Shown: one piece after another, positions 25,153 to 36,200 of the stretch
Layout: every line of letters begins with the position of its first letter
How positions within the stretch are numbered: position 1 is the stretch's first letter
DNA from: Phycisphaerales bacterium
GTDB lineage: Bacteria > Planctomycetota > Phycisphaerae > UBA1845 > UTPLA1
Assembly (NCBI GenBank): GCA_022360095.1
Contig: JAKSDK010000872.1
Span: forward strand, 1 to 54,261
Length of the DNA stretch: 54,261 nucleotides
Reading direction: 5' to 3'
Translations under genes and position numbers: made by a program
The notes under the pieces: model-generated
Database searches by the model: none
What the model was told of the DNA's origin: nothing
What the model saw: only the letters and a program-made list of their open reading frames with translations

Positions 25153-27945
25153 CTACGCGCCGAAATCGACTTTCTCCAATACCGCGAGACATTGGTCGTG
25201 CAGCCGTTGCGCGGCGGTCGTCAGTGAGTGCTGATCAGCGAACGTATTTCTGCGGATCTCCAGACATTCCTGCAAAACGGCTTCGGCGTCTTCGTAACGA
25301 GATTGAGCCATAAGGACCTCACCCAACACCAACAGCGAATCGGCAAGCCTCGGATCATCCTCGGCAAGAAGGCGACGGAGGATACCAATGCTCTGTCGGA
25401 CAGCCGCCTCAGCACAGTCGAAATCCTCGCGTACAGCCAGGACCCTGGACGATCCCAATAATGCATGAGCGTATGAAACGTCTTCTTTCTTACTAGGGGT
25501 CCACGCCGTTCTTACAATCGAAATCGCGATTTGATAGTACTGATCAGCGGTGGAATAATCGCCGACCGCCAGGTATGCATCCCCCAGATGCGTCAAATGC
25601 ATGACGCTTCTTTGATCCGGGCGTTTCACGTCCTTCGCCAGATCTTGCATGACCTCGATAGCGCTCGAGATATCGCCCGTGACTGCATACAGCGCACAGA
25701 GTCTCCGCCGATACTTCTTCGCGTTTCGACGGAAACGTTCACAGTCCGCGAAATTATCCCGAATGTCCAAGGCCTCGAGATAAAGCTCTTCGCTTTCTTC
25801 GTAGTCTTCCAGCTTTTGACACAAGAAGTCGGCGAAGCGATTCAACGACAACGCGAGGTACGGATGCCGACTGCCTAGCAGTTTTCGCTGCCATGCAAGC
25901 GCCTCGCGGAACATGCGCTCAGCGGCGTCGAACTCACATCGGGCCTCAAACAGCTGGGCGTACTCAAAGCGAATGTACGCTTCGGCCACGCTGTGGTCGC
26001 CAAACTGCCGGCGCGACGCCTGAATTCCTTCAAGATAAGCGCTTTCGCTGGCGGAGTATTTCTTCTGGCGTTGGAGGGCCATGCCCAAGTCCATAAAATA
26101 AAGCGCCGGAACCTCTTGGTCATGTTCGCAGAGTATCGAAATCGCTTCGGATAATGACATTTCGGCATCGTGGTAAAGATCCTGGTCGCAGATGTCATTT
26201 CTCCTGCCGCAAAGACTATGTCCGGTTCCGCGAGTGTAGGAGGCCACCCCCAGGCCACGTAGGCTTCGTGCGACCACCGGATGACGTTGGCCCAAATGGT
26301 GGCGATAGAGACTCAAGCTCTCCCGAAACAGCAGCGTGGCTCGCTGCGGGTTATACTGCGTATTCGCAAGCTCTCCCAAATCACACAGCACCTCGGCCGA
26401 CTCAAGACTGAACTCACCGTAATGACGCCTACGAAGATCGAGCGCGGCGAGCAAATGGGCCTCCGCACTACGGTACACGCCCAGGCCGAGGTACGTCACC
26501 CCCAGCGTTCGATGCAGTGAAGCCCGCGCTTCCGGTTGACCGACCAACTCGTGCTCGAATCGCTTGGCCGCGTCGTCCAGCATTTCGCGAACAGTCACAC
26601 CCTGGCCGCGATGCTGCGGATTCGGCATCGAGAATATCTCTTGCAAAAAAATATTAAGTTGTTTGACCTTGTCCGCTTCCGCCCGCGCTTGGAAGAGTCC
26701 GAACACGGCGACGCTCGTTCCGCCGACCAGTGACAAGAATATCACGGCCGCGGCCACGACGCTCACGATGTTTCGCCGGATGAATTTGGCGGCACGATAC
26801 TTGAGCGTATCCGGTCGGGCGGAGACGGTCATGCCCGCCAGGTGCCTGACGATGTCGTCCGCCAGTTGCTGAACCGATGAATACCGGCGCTCTGGATCCT
26901 TTTGCAGCGCCGTCATCGCAATGTTGTCGAGATCACCTTGAAGGCGACGACGCAGTTTATCGGGGCGCGTCGCTCTTGATGAGCAAATAGCCGCGGTGAT
27001 CACCGCACTGGGCTTTTCCGGAACGCCATCACACACGAGTTGTTCCAACCCCTGTCTCGAGAGGCTGTCCGGGTTGTAAGGACTTCGGCCCGTGAGCAAC
27101 TCATAAAGAATGACGCCCAGGGAATAGGTGTCGCTTGCCGTCGTAATCGTCTTGCACAAGACTTGCTCGGGACTGGCATATCGCAACGTCATCAACTTAG
27201 AAGACGAAATCGTGGTCAAGGGCGATGACGCCCCTTCGCCGATCAGCAGTTTCGAGATGCCGAAATCAAGCAATTTCGGCGTACCGTCGCTCATAACAAG
27301 AATGTTCGCCGGCTTCAGATCGCGATGCACCACGAGGTTTTGATGAGCATATTGCACCGCAGAACAGACCTTCAGAAATAACTGCAATCGTTGATCAACG
27401 GAAAGCCGATGCTCATCGCAGTATCGGTCGATCAGACACCCGCGAACGTACTCCATCACCAAAAACGGCAGGCCGTTCTCGGTGCTGCCGCCGTCGATCA
27501 ACCGAGCAATGTATGGATGATTTAGATTTGCCAGCGTCTGCCGCTCACGCTGAAACTGTTGGACGATCGCCTCCGTGTCCATACCCCGCTTGATCAGCTT
27601 TACAGCCACAGTCTGACTGAACTCGCGGTCGTCGCGCACCGCCCGGTAAATTCGCGCCATGCCTCCGCTGCTGATCCGCTCCTGCACCCGGTAATGACCC
27701 ACCCGTTTCGGATCGTCTGCTGCGGCCTCGCGTAACATCACCTGGATCGGTTGGAGCCCGGTTCCCGTCGGTGGTTCGAGAAAGTTCGTGTTTGAGCGAT
27801 GTCCGGCAAGCAAGGCGTCGACGACCTCGCGCAGCGCAGCATCGCCGTCACAAGCCCGTTGGAGAAACGCTGTCCGCTGTTCTCCCTCATACCGTAGGGC
27901 CTCTTCGAAAACCGATTTGCATGATTCCCATTGCTCAACACGCAT
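25153..27945 (-). CDS. Ser/Thr kinase with TM segment and TPR tail
   Basis: 930 residues from the ATG at 27945, which overlaps the sigma gene stop by 11 bases and has AGGGAA upstream; the frame extends further only as junk. An N-terminal helical module (about 1-60, with VVDALLAGHR) is typical of planctomycete ECF-linked kinases. The kinase domain is at about 85-370: K116, HRDLKPAN at 207-214, DFG at 227-229, ASPEQ. TM is at about 392-414. The C-terminal 500 residues are TPR repeats, several of the Kinesin-light-chain type (ALDLRRRHYG, LYLEALDIR). Translational coupling to the ECF gene indicates a joint signalling unit. A close paralogue of its C-terminal half is at 52644-54261. Confidence 0.92.
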   Translation of the reverse strand: MRVEQWESCKSVFEEALRYEGEQRTAFLQRACDGDAALREVVDALLAGHRSNTNFLEPPTGTGLQPIQVMLREAAADDPKRVGHYRVQERISSGGMARIYRAVRDDREFSQTVAVKLIKRGMDTEAIVQQFQRERQTLANLNHPYIARLIDGGSTENGLPFLVMEYVRGCLIDRYCDEHRLSVDQRLQLFLKVCSAVQYAHQNLVVHRDLKPANILVMSDGTPKLLDFGISKLLIGEGASSPLTTISSSKLMTLRYASPEQVLCKTITTASDTYSLGVILYELLTGRSPYNPDSLSRQGLEQLVCDGVPEKPSAVITAAICSSRATRPDKLRRRLQGDLDNIAMTALQKDPERRYSSVQQLADDIVRHLAGMTVSARPDTLKYRAAKFIRRNIVSVVAAAVIFLSLVGGTSVAVFGLFQARAEADKVKQLNIFLQEIFSMPNPQHRGQGVTVREMLDDAAKRFEHELVGQPEARASLHRTLGVTYLGLGVYRSAEAHLLAALDLRRRHYGEFSLESAEVLCDLGELANTQYNPQRATLLFRESLSLYRHHLGQRHPVVARSLRGLGVASYTRGTGHSLCGRRNDICDQDLYHDAEMSLSEAISILCEHDQEVPALYFMDLGMALQRQKKYSASESAYLEGIQASRRQFGDHSVAEAYIRFEYAQLFEARCEFDAAERMFREALAWQRKLLGSRHPYLALSLNRFADFLCQKLEDYEESEELYLEALDIRDNFADCERFRRNAKKYRRRLCALYAVTGDISSAIEVMQDLAKDVKRPDQRSVMHLTHLGDAYLAVGDYSTADQYYQIAISIVRTAWTPSKKEDVSYAHALLGSSRVLAVREDFDCAEAAVRQSIGILRRLLAEDDPRLADSLLVLGEVLMAQSRYEDAEAVLQECLEIRRNTFADQHSLTTAAQRLHDQCLAVLEKVDFGA

Positions 27946-28474
27946 GGCGAGTTCCCTCGTATTCACTCCGCAGCCAAGCCCGGGCAACCGCCCAGTCACG
28001 CCGGACGGTCCGCGTGGATATTTGCAGGACGCCGGCGATCTCTTCCACGGAAAGTCCGCTGAAGAACCGCATCTCAACGATCCGCACTAATCGCGGATCT
28101 ACCTCGGCCAGACGACGAAGTGTCGAGTCAAGCTCAATCAGATCGTATCCTCGTGTCTCGAAGACCAGGATCACCTCGTCGAGCGCAACCTGTTTGTTGT
28201 TCCCACCGCGCTTGGCGGCACGGCGACGGCGGGCGTGATCGACGAGCACGCTGCGCATTGCACGAGTCGCCAATGCCATGACGGCAGCCCGGTCCATTTC
28301 CGCCCACAACTCCGCTCCCATGATTCTGAGATATGCTTCATGCACAACAGCAGTCGGCGGTAACGTATGCATAAAGCGCTGAGCGCCAAGCAGCTCTGCC
28401 GCCATCCGCCTCATCTCGTCGTACACCGCAAGTAACACGCTATCGGCCTTGTATCGGTCTTGCTTAGCGAGCAT
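27935..28474 (-). CDS. ECF sigma factor (TIGR02999-like) lacking acidic patch
   Basis: 179 residues. Region 2 contains HTLPPTAVVHEAYLRI (36-51) and the RSVLVDHARRRRAAKRGG stretch characteristic of this planctomycete-rich ECF group. Region 4 carries the helix-turn-helix LSVEEIAGVLQISTRTVRRDW. The DAED-like acidic residues normally found before the EAY segment are absent and Thr/Pro residues (T37, T41) occupy the place. GAGG lies upstream of the ATG. The gene overlaps the kinase gene by 11 bases and is divergent from the secreted NHL protein gene, with 500 bases between starts. Confidence 0.88.
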   Translation of the reverse strand: MLAKQDRYKADSVLLAVYDEMRRMAAELLGAQRFMHTLPPTAVVHEAYLRIMGAELWAEMDRAAVMALATRAMRSVLVDHARRRRAAKRGGNNKQVALDEVILVFETRGYDLIELDSTLRRLAEVDPRLVRIVEMRFFSGLSVEEIAGVLQISTRTVRRDWAVARAWLRSEYEGTRHAC

Positions 28475-28974
28475 GTTTCAATACCTCACGCTGTGAGCGG
28501 AATCCTATCGGCGGCACCACCCGCACTTGCCAATATCCCGCTCAATAGAACGATGCTTCAGGTTTCGTTATTGACGACCCGACACTCTCGGCCCTCATTT
28601 CATCTGGCGAAATAGTTTCGGCTTGAATGTCCGCCTTAGCGGCGTTTTGGCGTTTACTATTAATGAAGGCCCGGGATATCAAAAGCCTCATGACGTACAT
28701 AATTGTATCCCGCCGCCATCAACAATCCAAGCGTAAGCGGCAGTCGCGCTGCATCTTTGACCGCAGGAAGATGCATCCGGCCGTGTTGTGCGCCGACCGA
28801 GGAGACGTTCCAGCGTATCGCCTGGATCATCGTGGTCTTAATTCTCCAGGATGGTCTATTTCATGCGGACAACATAGATGAACCGAGCCGTTCCCCAATC
28901 GAAATCGAGCGATTCGGTTGATTTACGATTGCGGATAAAGAGACAAACGTAAAATTAAGAATGAGGAGATAAAC
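28475..28974. other. 500-bp divergent intergenic region
   Basis: No convincing gene. The region must hold promoters for the ECF-kinase pair (minus) and the NHL protein (plus). The last 20 bases hold a clear GAGGAG ribosome site for the gene at 28975. AACCGA at about 28882 and TCGGTT at about 28914 form a loose inverted repeat. A 72-codon frame ending at 28921 contains a hydrophobic stretch (IAWIIVVLI) but no ribosome site, so I do not call it. Confidence 0.5.
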
Positions 28975-31900
28975 ATGTGCCAGAAGATTGGCATCGTCGC
29001 ATTGTCGATCGTAAGCCTCAGTTTCGCGCCGGTCCACGCCCAGACCTGGCAGAAAGTCAACGGCGAGAACCCTATCGACGCAGGAGAAAGTCTCGCAGGA
29101 AGCTGGATCAGCTTTGCAAGCGTCGCCCAGCCCGACGGTGACATCCTCTACACCTTTAGGTCCCAGGATATCGGCCAGGTGATGGGACGCCTCCGAGCGG
29201 GTGAATCCCCAAAAGCCTGGCAGATATACGGCGACGATCGCGTCAACCCGGTCAAATGGCGCGAATCCACAACGGTCGCGACGTCCATCAATCACAGCAT
29301 CGGAAACAGCAAGAGGCTGCGTCTTTTCGAGCATCCCGATGAAACGGACGGGCTGTTCGGAGTCCAGTTTCGAACTGCCCGAACGGGTCGTTCCGGCTGG
29401 GATACGCACACCTTTCCGACGAGTTTCGTCCTCATGGATGGTGAGGAGGGCACATTTGCGGATTGGGTCAATCCGTCGCCGAATGCTTACAAGCCGATCT
29501 GGGCTACTGACCTGATCGAATCCTGGCAGGGAAACGACAAATCCGACTTCGTTCTGGACACAGCGAGTGGGATCGGCTTAGTGGCCGGGATTTTCGGATC
29601 TGGCACCGTAAATCCACCCACGTACAGCCAGCTCACAGCGGTACGTTATGACCACAGCGACAACGAATCATGGCATCGATGGGACAACAGTGAGAACAAC
29701 AACAATGGCGGATGGCATGATGCCTTAAACTGGCCGGACCATCCAAATCTGAACACAAGCAAAGACGTATTCATCCTTGGAGAGGCAGTTCCGGCAGAAG
29801 CCCTGTGGTGCCGCGCCCCTCGCGTGACTCGGATTCCAGCGTCATCAGAGCAATATCTAGTAACGTTCCTTGCCACCGCGCCGGGGACGGGGAACTCACC
29901 CTTCGGGGTGTCCGGGACCGGATCACTTAAAGTATGTCATTACGATTCTGGGGATTCCACAAATCCATGGAAATGGTGGGGTGTCAATGGAGGGAACGAA
30001 GAATTCCGTGTAGGAGTTCAGGAAAGCGACTATGACTTCCTCCTCGGGGTGGGCGATGGGTCCGTGCATCGCGAGCAGCTTGTTTGGGACGGAGGGAGCC
30101 CCTCAGGAGACCAAGTCGTTGTCGTACAGAACGTGAAGATTTCCGAAACCCGAGAGTTGCGCGAAGTGCTACTCGATGTCGACGTAAACTCATTCACACC
30201 AGAGGAGGCAACGATCGCGACCGACATTGCCCCGCCGGATGACGACTTAGATCAGTTTGCTTTGGCCGTCCATGCAGATGATACGCTCTGGTTGGCCTAT
30301 ACCACTGATACGGGTGGAATCCACCTGCTGACCAAGGCTTCAGGATCTGCAACTTGGACCAGCCTCGGAAATATCTTCTCCTCTGCACCGACCGAATCGT
30401 TGAGCCCTGTCGGCATTCAGTTTGTCGGAGATATCAATCCCGAACCGCTCATCTTCGTCGTATCCACGGACAACAACAACGGAACACGGCGGTTGTTCGC
30501 TATTGCCGAAAAAGCAAACCAGGACTTCTGGAACGATGAACAGGAAATCACGATCAACGCACCCCCGGGGCCCGTCGAACTAAGCCCGCAGGACTTTGTG
30601 GAAGTCTCCCGCGCTTCAACTGCAAGTCTTGGCCATATGGCTCTCGATTCTGATGATTACATTTATGGCGGAGCCACAGGCGACAACGCTTCGTCGAGAG
30701 TGATCGCCCCCGGGGTCTGCAACCAGGACAATCAATCCCTATGGGGAACAAACAGAAATCAATATCATGCCGGGGGTTCAGACGTCGCCGATTTCAATGG
30801 TCAAGTGTATATCCCAGAGCGGCTCATTGGGCGCATCACGACGACTCGTTTTGGCGAATTCGGTAGAGTCGAGATATGGGATGCCGACGATCGTGATGTC
30901 GACGTGCCTTCCATACCGTCTGATGCGGAATTGCCCATTCCGCCGGATGGTCGATTCGCATTTCCAGCCGACGTCGCCGTCGACGAAGTTCGTCGGCTTA
31001 TTTACGTGAGCCACAGTTTGAAGGATCGGATTGACGTCTACGATCTGCAAACCGACCCGGTGCACCTGGGGGACTCTCGTTCCTGGTGTTCGGGTAACTG
31101 TGGAGATATGCTTTTTCCACGTGGAATCGACGTGGACGAGAACGGCGATCTATGGGTGGTGGACAGTGAAAATCACCGCATACTCAAGTTCGCAATCGCC
31201 TACCAACCCGGTTCTCCTCCGACCGTCACGGCCACTTCCCGCAGCGCGTGGGGCTCACTCGGCCGCAACGCGGAGCAGTTTCTGTACCCGGACGGTATCG
31301 TGGTATCGCCGATCGAAGATCGTATCTACATCAGCGAACCGGTGAACCGTAGAATTCAGGTCTTCGACAAAGAAATGAACTTCCAATATGAATGGGGCAC
31401 CTGGACCACCGGCGGGCTCAAACATGAATTTGATACAATTACCGGGATCGCATGCAACACGGCAGGCGATCTCCTGGTCGCTGGACGTACAGGAAACTCC
31501 CCATCCATAATTCAGTTCGGCTCGGCGATTCCAGCAAGTCCGTCGGCGCCGGGTCCACAAATCGAGTCGGCCATTTCGCGCAAAACACACATGACCAGTC
31601 CCGATCCAACGAACTTCGACATCGATCTGCTTGGTAACACGCCCAACTTTTCCCCCAATCATGAGCCGGTGGAATCGCGCAGCGGCGGACCCACTAAAAT
31701 CATCATTGAGTTTGATGAGCCCATCTTCGCTGCCAACGGTGACTGTTCTGACATTCGCATCTTTCCAGATGGAGCAGGAGTATGCGATGATATTGTCGTG
31801 ACTGAATCGACCGAACTCACGATCGGCCTCACACCTGGTAGTATCAATGAATTCAGCTTCGCGTACATTACGTTTCCAGGAATAAGAAATGGCGTTGACG

Positions 31901-33114
31901 AAGCCAGCACCGCGAGGTTGGTTGTTGCATACGCTCCGGGCGATTTTGATCTAAACGGCGCGGCGTTTGCATTCAATGATAACCCGGCTATCGGCCCGGT
32001 TGATGATGAAAACTTCACAGCTGATTTTAATCTCGACGGAATCGTATCTCAATCAGAGGCGGATCCTGATTTTGGTTATGTCGATCCAATTCCCTCGGCA
32101 CAAATGTTTGTTGTCTCCGCCGTCTCCCGAAAGAATCACGGTGCGCTGGGTCCTTATGACATTAATCTTCTTTCCGCTGTTCATCAGCCGGTAGAATCGC
32201 GCAGCGGAGGTCCCACAGAAATCGTCGTGCGCTTCTCGGAAGAGATTTTTCCAGACACCGGCGACTGTAGTGACGTTGAGTTGACCCAGGGAACGTGCGA
32301 AGAGATCTCGGTATGCAATAACGAACTGACGATTGTCATCGCCGAAGACAGTCTTCCCCCGTTTGTGCAAACCGTGATTTCCTTTCCCGGCATTAGGAAT
32401 CAACCCCACGACAACACAACCCTTGACACCGTTTCAGTCACGTATGTCCCATTGGACTTCAATCTGGACGGCAGCATCACCACAGAAGACACGACAGGGG
32501 TTAAGAGCAATCTGGGAGCGATCACCGTTGCCAATTTCCCCGGAGACTTTGACCTTGACGGTCAGGTGGAGCTCGGCCCTGAGATCATCGCAGCCAAATC
32601 CAGTAAGTACCATGGTCCGGCGGGTAACTTCGACATCGACCTGCTGAATACGCCCGTTGAATCGCGCGGCGTGCTCGACCCCGACGAAGCCTCGGCCGCC
32701 ACACACTTCGTAGTCGTGACTTTTGATCAAGCCGTCTCAATCGCCAACGGCTGCGACGACATCAGTCTAACCGCCGGAACCTGCATTTCAGCATTCACGA
32801 TCCCACCGCTGCACGTGGATTTGTTCGTCGGCATTACCGGGCTGAATAATAAAGATTCAACCATAATTGCCTTTCCGGGAATCGTTAGCGCTGACGGAGA
32901 TCCTTCATTTGATACCCAGTGCTTTCGTTACATGTTATATGATTTCGATCTGGACGGATCGACCACCGTAAGTGATGCTATCAACATCAGTGTTAACGTC
33001 GGCCCCGTCACAGGCATGAACTTCACCGGCGACGTTGACCTGGATGGGTTTGTTACTGTTGCAGAAGCGATTAATGCCAACACCGCCCTCGGCACTTCAG
33101 CGAGTTGTCCGTGA
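28975..33114 (+). CDS. Secreted NHL-repeat protein with three dockerin-linked C-terminal modules
   Basis: 1379 residues with GAGGAG upstream. A signal peptide is likely cleaved after FAPVHAQ. Residues to about 640 form an unassigned beta-rich region. NHL repeats at about 665-810 (FPADVAVDE, FPRGIDVDENGDLW, FLYPDGIVVSP) form a propeller. Three copies of a roughly 150-residue unit follow, starting near 863, 1044 and 1204. Each opens with SRKxHG-like and VESR-GGP motifs and ends in dockerin-like EF-hand loops (DFDLDG, DLDGFVTV). The unit resembles a module common in planctomycete and verrucomicrobial surface proteins. It is probably an extracellular calcium-binding adhesin or scaffold. It ends in ASCP like the protein at the left edge. 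It is divergent from the ECF/kinase pair. Confidence 0.87.
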   Translation: MCQKIGIVALSIVSLSFAPVHAQTWQKVNGENPIDAGESLAGSWISFASVAQPDGDILYTFRSQDIGQVMGRLRAGESPKAWQIYGDDRVNPVKWRESTTVATSINHSIGNSKRLRLFEHPDETDGLFGVQFRTARTGRSGWDTHTFPTSFVLMDGEEGTFADWVNPSPNAYKPIWATDLIESWQGNDKSDFVLDTASGIGLVAGIFGSGTVNPPTYSQLTAVRYDHSDNESWHRWDNSENNNNGGWHDALNWPDHPNLNTSKDVFILGEAVPAEALWCRAPRVTRIPASSEQYLVTFLATAPGTGNSPFGVSGTGSLKVCHYDSGDSTNPWKWWGVNGGNEEFRVGVQESDYDFLLGVGDGSVHREQLVWDGGSPSGDQVVVVQNVKISETRELREVLLDVDVNSFTPEEATIATDIAPPDDDLDQFALAVHADDTLWLAYTTDTGGIHLLTKASGSATWTSLGNIFSSAPTESLSPVGIQFVGDINPEPLIFVVSTDNNNGTRRLFAIAEKANQDFWNDEQEITINAPPGPVELSPQDFVEVSRASTASLGHMALDSDDYIYGGATGDNASSRVIAPGVCNQDNQSLWGTNRNQYHAGGSDVADFNGQVYIPERLIGRITTTRFGEFGRVEIWDADDRDVDVPSIPSDAELPIPPDGRFAFPADVAVDEVRRLIYVSHSLKDRIDVYDLQTDPVHLGDSRSWCSGNCGDMLFPRGIDVDENGDLWVVDSENHRILKFAIAYQPGSPPTVTATSRSAWGSLGRNAEQFLYPDGIVVSPIEDRIYISEPVNRRIQVFDKEMNFQYEWGTWTTGGLKHEFDTITGIACNTAGDLLVAGRTGNSPSIIQFGSAIPASPSAPGPQIESAISRKTHMTSPDPTNFDIDLLGNTPNFSPNHEPVESRSGGPTKIIIEFDEPIFAANGDCSDIRIFPDGAGVCDDIVVTESTELTIGLTPGSINEFSFAYITFPGIRNGVDEASTARLVVAYAPGDFDLNGAAFAFNDNPAIGPVDDENFTADFNLDGIVSQSEADPDFGYVDPIPSAQMFVVSAVSRKNHGALGPYDINLLSAVHQPVESRSGGPTEIVVRFSEEIFPDTGDCSDVELTQGTCEEISVCNNELTIVIAEDSLPPFVQTVISFPGIRNQPHDNTTLDTVSVTYVPLDFNLDGSITTEDTTGVKSNLGAITVANFPGDFDLDGQVELGPEIIAAKSSKYHGPAGNFDIDLLNTPVESRGVLDPDEASAATHFVVVTFDQAVSIANGCDDISLTAGTCISAFTIPPLHVDLFVGITGLNNKDSTIIAFPGIVSADGDPSFDTQCFRYMLYDFDLDGSTTVSDAINISVNVGPVTGMNFTGDVDLDGFVTVAEAINANTALGTSASCP

Positions 33115-33246
33115 GGTCAACTTGGTCTGGTATGGCGCATTCGTTCATTGGACTCCCCGAGGTGAAAGGTGACCCAGGCCCTAGTTAAGCGCGAACCCAT
33201 CCCTTGGCGATTGAAGCAACATCGAGCGCTGCACAAGCGGTTCAGG

Positions 33247-36200
33247 TCATCGACGGCGACGCAACCGGTGACCGCAGAACCCCAGGGCCAGCAAACCTGT
33301 CTGGACCAGGCAGATGCCGCAGAGTTCAACTTCGCAACACTGCGGGAAGGGATCGACCCTTCCGTCGCAGTTGTTGTCGATTCCGTCGCACGTTTCAGTG
33401 GCATCCGGGTTGACCGCGGGGTTAGTATCGTCGCAGTCTGTGCCGTCGCCTACGTAACCCGCAGGTGGCTCATCGGCATCGCTTTGATCACTCGGATCAC
33501 CGAATCCGTCGCCATCCGCGTCTCGATACCACAAATTACCTCGCGGTGACGGCGGCGACGGCGGGACGTCATCAACGACTCTATTGCAGTCGTTGTCGAG
33601 GCCATCTGAGACTTCTACGCCATTGGGGCTGCATTCCGAACATGCGTCATTACAGTCCATGTCATTCTCGACGTATCCGTCCGGCTGATCGCACTGTTGC
33701 AAACTGTCATCGGGATCGCCAAAACCATCACCGTCCGCGTCGCGATACCACTGCGGGCCACCTTCGTCCTGCTGCCGGTTGCAGTCGTTATCCAGGCCAT
33801 CGCAGATTTCTTGGGCATCGGGATTCACTTCCGGATCACGGTCATCACAATCCTCGTCATTTCCGACATAGCCGGCCGGTTGGCTGCAATCCACGATGCT
33901 GACGGCTGGATCACCGAACCCATCACCATCTGAATCGAGATACCACGGCACGATCACATTGACGATGTGCGCGACAGGATTGCTATTCACGTTGCCGCAG
34001 TCGCCACTGACCCTGCAACGATAGGTACCGCCGTCGGCCTCCGTCACGTTTGAGATCTCGAGCGTTGGCGTCGTTGCCCCCGCGATTCTGCCGCCGTCCG
34101 TCAGGTCCATGAATCCGGACACATCGCCGATTTGCCATTGGTATGTCAATCCAGCGCCAAGCACGCCAACGCTGAAGGTCGCCGTGTCGCCGGGACAATG
34201 CAGCGCGTCCGTCGGCTGGCTCGTGATCGCGGGAGCGGCCTGAATGACCAACGAAGCCGACGCAGACGTCGAAGTGAACCCACATTCTCCCGTCACAACA
34301 CAGCGATAGGCGCCGGCATCGCCTGTTGATGCGTCGTCGATCTCGATCATGCTCGTCGTCGCACCGCTAATGTTGTCACCGTTGACGAGGTCCACGAAGC
34401 CGCCGCCGCCGTTAAACTGCCATTGATATGAAAGTCTCTCGCCCTCGGCCGCCAGATCGATGTTTGCAGTGAGCCCGGGACAGATCATGAGGTCGGTCGG
34501 CGCATCAATGATTGATGGTGGGGCCTTGAGATTCAATGATACCGCCGCAGATGTCACGGCCGCCCCGCAGTCACCCGCGACTATACAGCGATACGACCCG
34601 ACATACGCGATTTCCGTATCGGCGATCGTGAGTGTAGAAGTCGTCGCACCGCTGACATCGCCACCATTGACCATGTCCACAAAGCCGGTGCCGCCGCCGA
34701 ACTGCCACTGATAGGTAAGACCGTCTCCTATCGCGTCAACATCAAAAATCGCCACATCAGCCGGACACACGCTGACATGTTTTGGTTCACTCGTAATGCT
34801 CGCCGACGCGCAACGGATCACGGTCACGCACACCCGAGCCTCCGACGAGTTCGAAGCAGGTGGCGCGTCGATGACGGTCAATCGAATCGTATACACTCCT
34901 TCGGCCAAGTTCGCTGTATTCCATGTTGCCAATTCGTCGCCGAGCACAGGGCTGGTCACGTCGCCGGTCAAGTTGATCCATTCGCCGGGATTACATCCGA
35001 TACCCTGTTCGATCCTGTAACTGGTGAAGTTCGCGTCCCAGGCCGTCCCCTCAATCGCAACGACTCCATCTACCTCAGCGCCCTGCGCCGGTGATGACAG
35101 AATCGCAGCGGGCGACGTGGTGTCCGCCTCAGTGCTGAATGAACACACGAAGTCGTTCTCCAATTCGTTGCCGTTTTCGTCCTTGATGCCATCCGGCCCC
35201 GACTTCAGAGTCAGCGTATAGGTTTCCGAGTTTCGGAGTTCTTCACTGAGCGCAAATTCGATTGTCGTCGAAGCGTCGTCGTAATTCAGCGATCCCGCGA
35301 CCGCAACTTGACTAGAATCCTCGAATATGACGGTCGACTCATTGACAGTCACGGGGTCAAGCGATGTGTTAAACGTCGCTTCGATCGTCGGCGAAAGTGA
35401 CACGTCCGTCGCGCCGCATTCGGGCGAAACCGGAAGCTCTACGACCGGAGCGTGAATGACAACCTGAAACGCCCCTTCATGCTCGGCAGACTCCGGCGAA
35501 TCGTCGCCGTCCGTCACCATGACCATGAATTGGCACTCGCCCGGCAGGAATGGGCCGACAATGACCTCGTACATCCCTTGAGCCTCGTATTCAGTACCGT
35601 GAACCGTGCACAACGCCGAGGCGACTCCCGAATCATCCGCGGCATTCCAGGCGATCTTGACTTGCTCGTCGTCTTCGATCAAACCGTCTCCATCGCCGTT
35701 GTGCTCCGTGACCGTGACGTTGGAGATCACCGGCGGCAAGGTATCTCCGTCCCACACCTGCAACGTTCGGCAGGCCTTGTTGTTGCCGGGCGGATCATCG
35801 GGAGCGATGAGCCGGACGCAGAGCAGCTTCTCACCATCCCCCACGAATGACACACCCGGGAACGTCACCTCTCGGCCGCTTTCGGCCACGATGCCGCCCG
35901 AAATCACTTGATCGCCGCCGATCTGGGCCCCGCCCTGATCCGGGTCCCCGTCGAACAACTGCACCGTAACATTGCCTGACCGATCGCGGCAACCGATGTT
36001 ATTTACGGTGACGTCGACGTCGAACGGCTCGCCGTCGCCTGGTGCTTCGATGCTGGGTTGAATGTCACTCGGCGTGACCGCCACGTCGGCGGCATCCAGG
36101 TACTTGTAGTAGATGTCCCAAGACCCATCACGATTGTCGGCCCAAACCAGCAGTGAGCCATTAATGCGCCAGGAATAAGGATCGACGCTTGGAGAGGTCG

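Noticed and set aside
28703..28921. 72-codon plus-strand frame with a possible TM stretch
   Set aside because: No ribosome site, and its N-terminal half is of antisense-like composition; not enough to call a gene.
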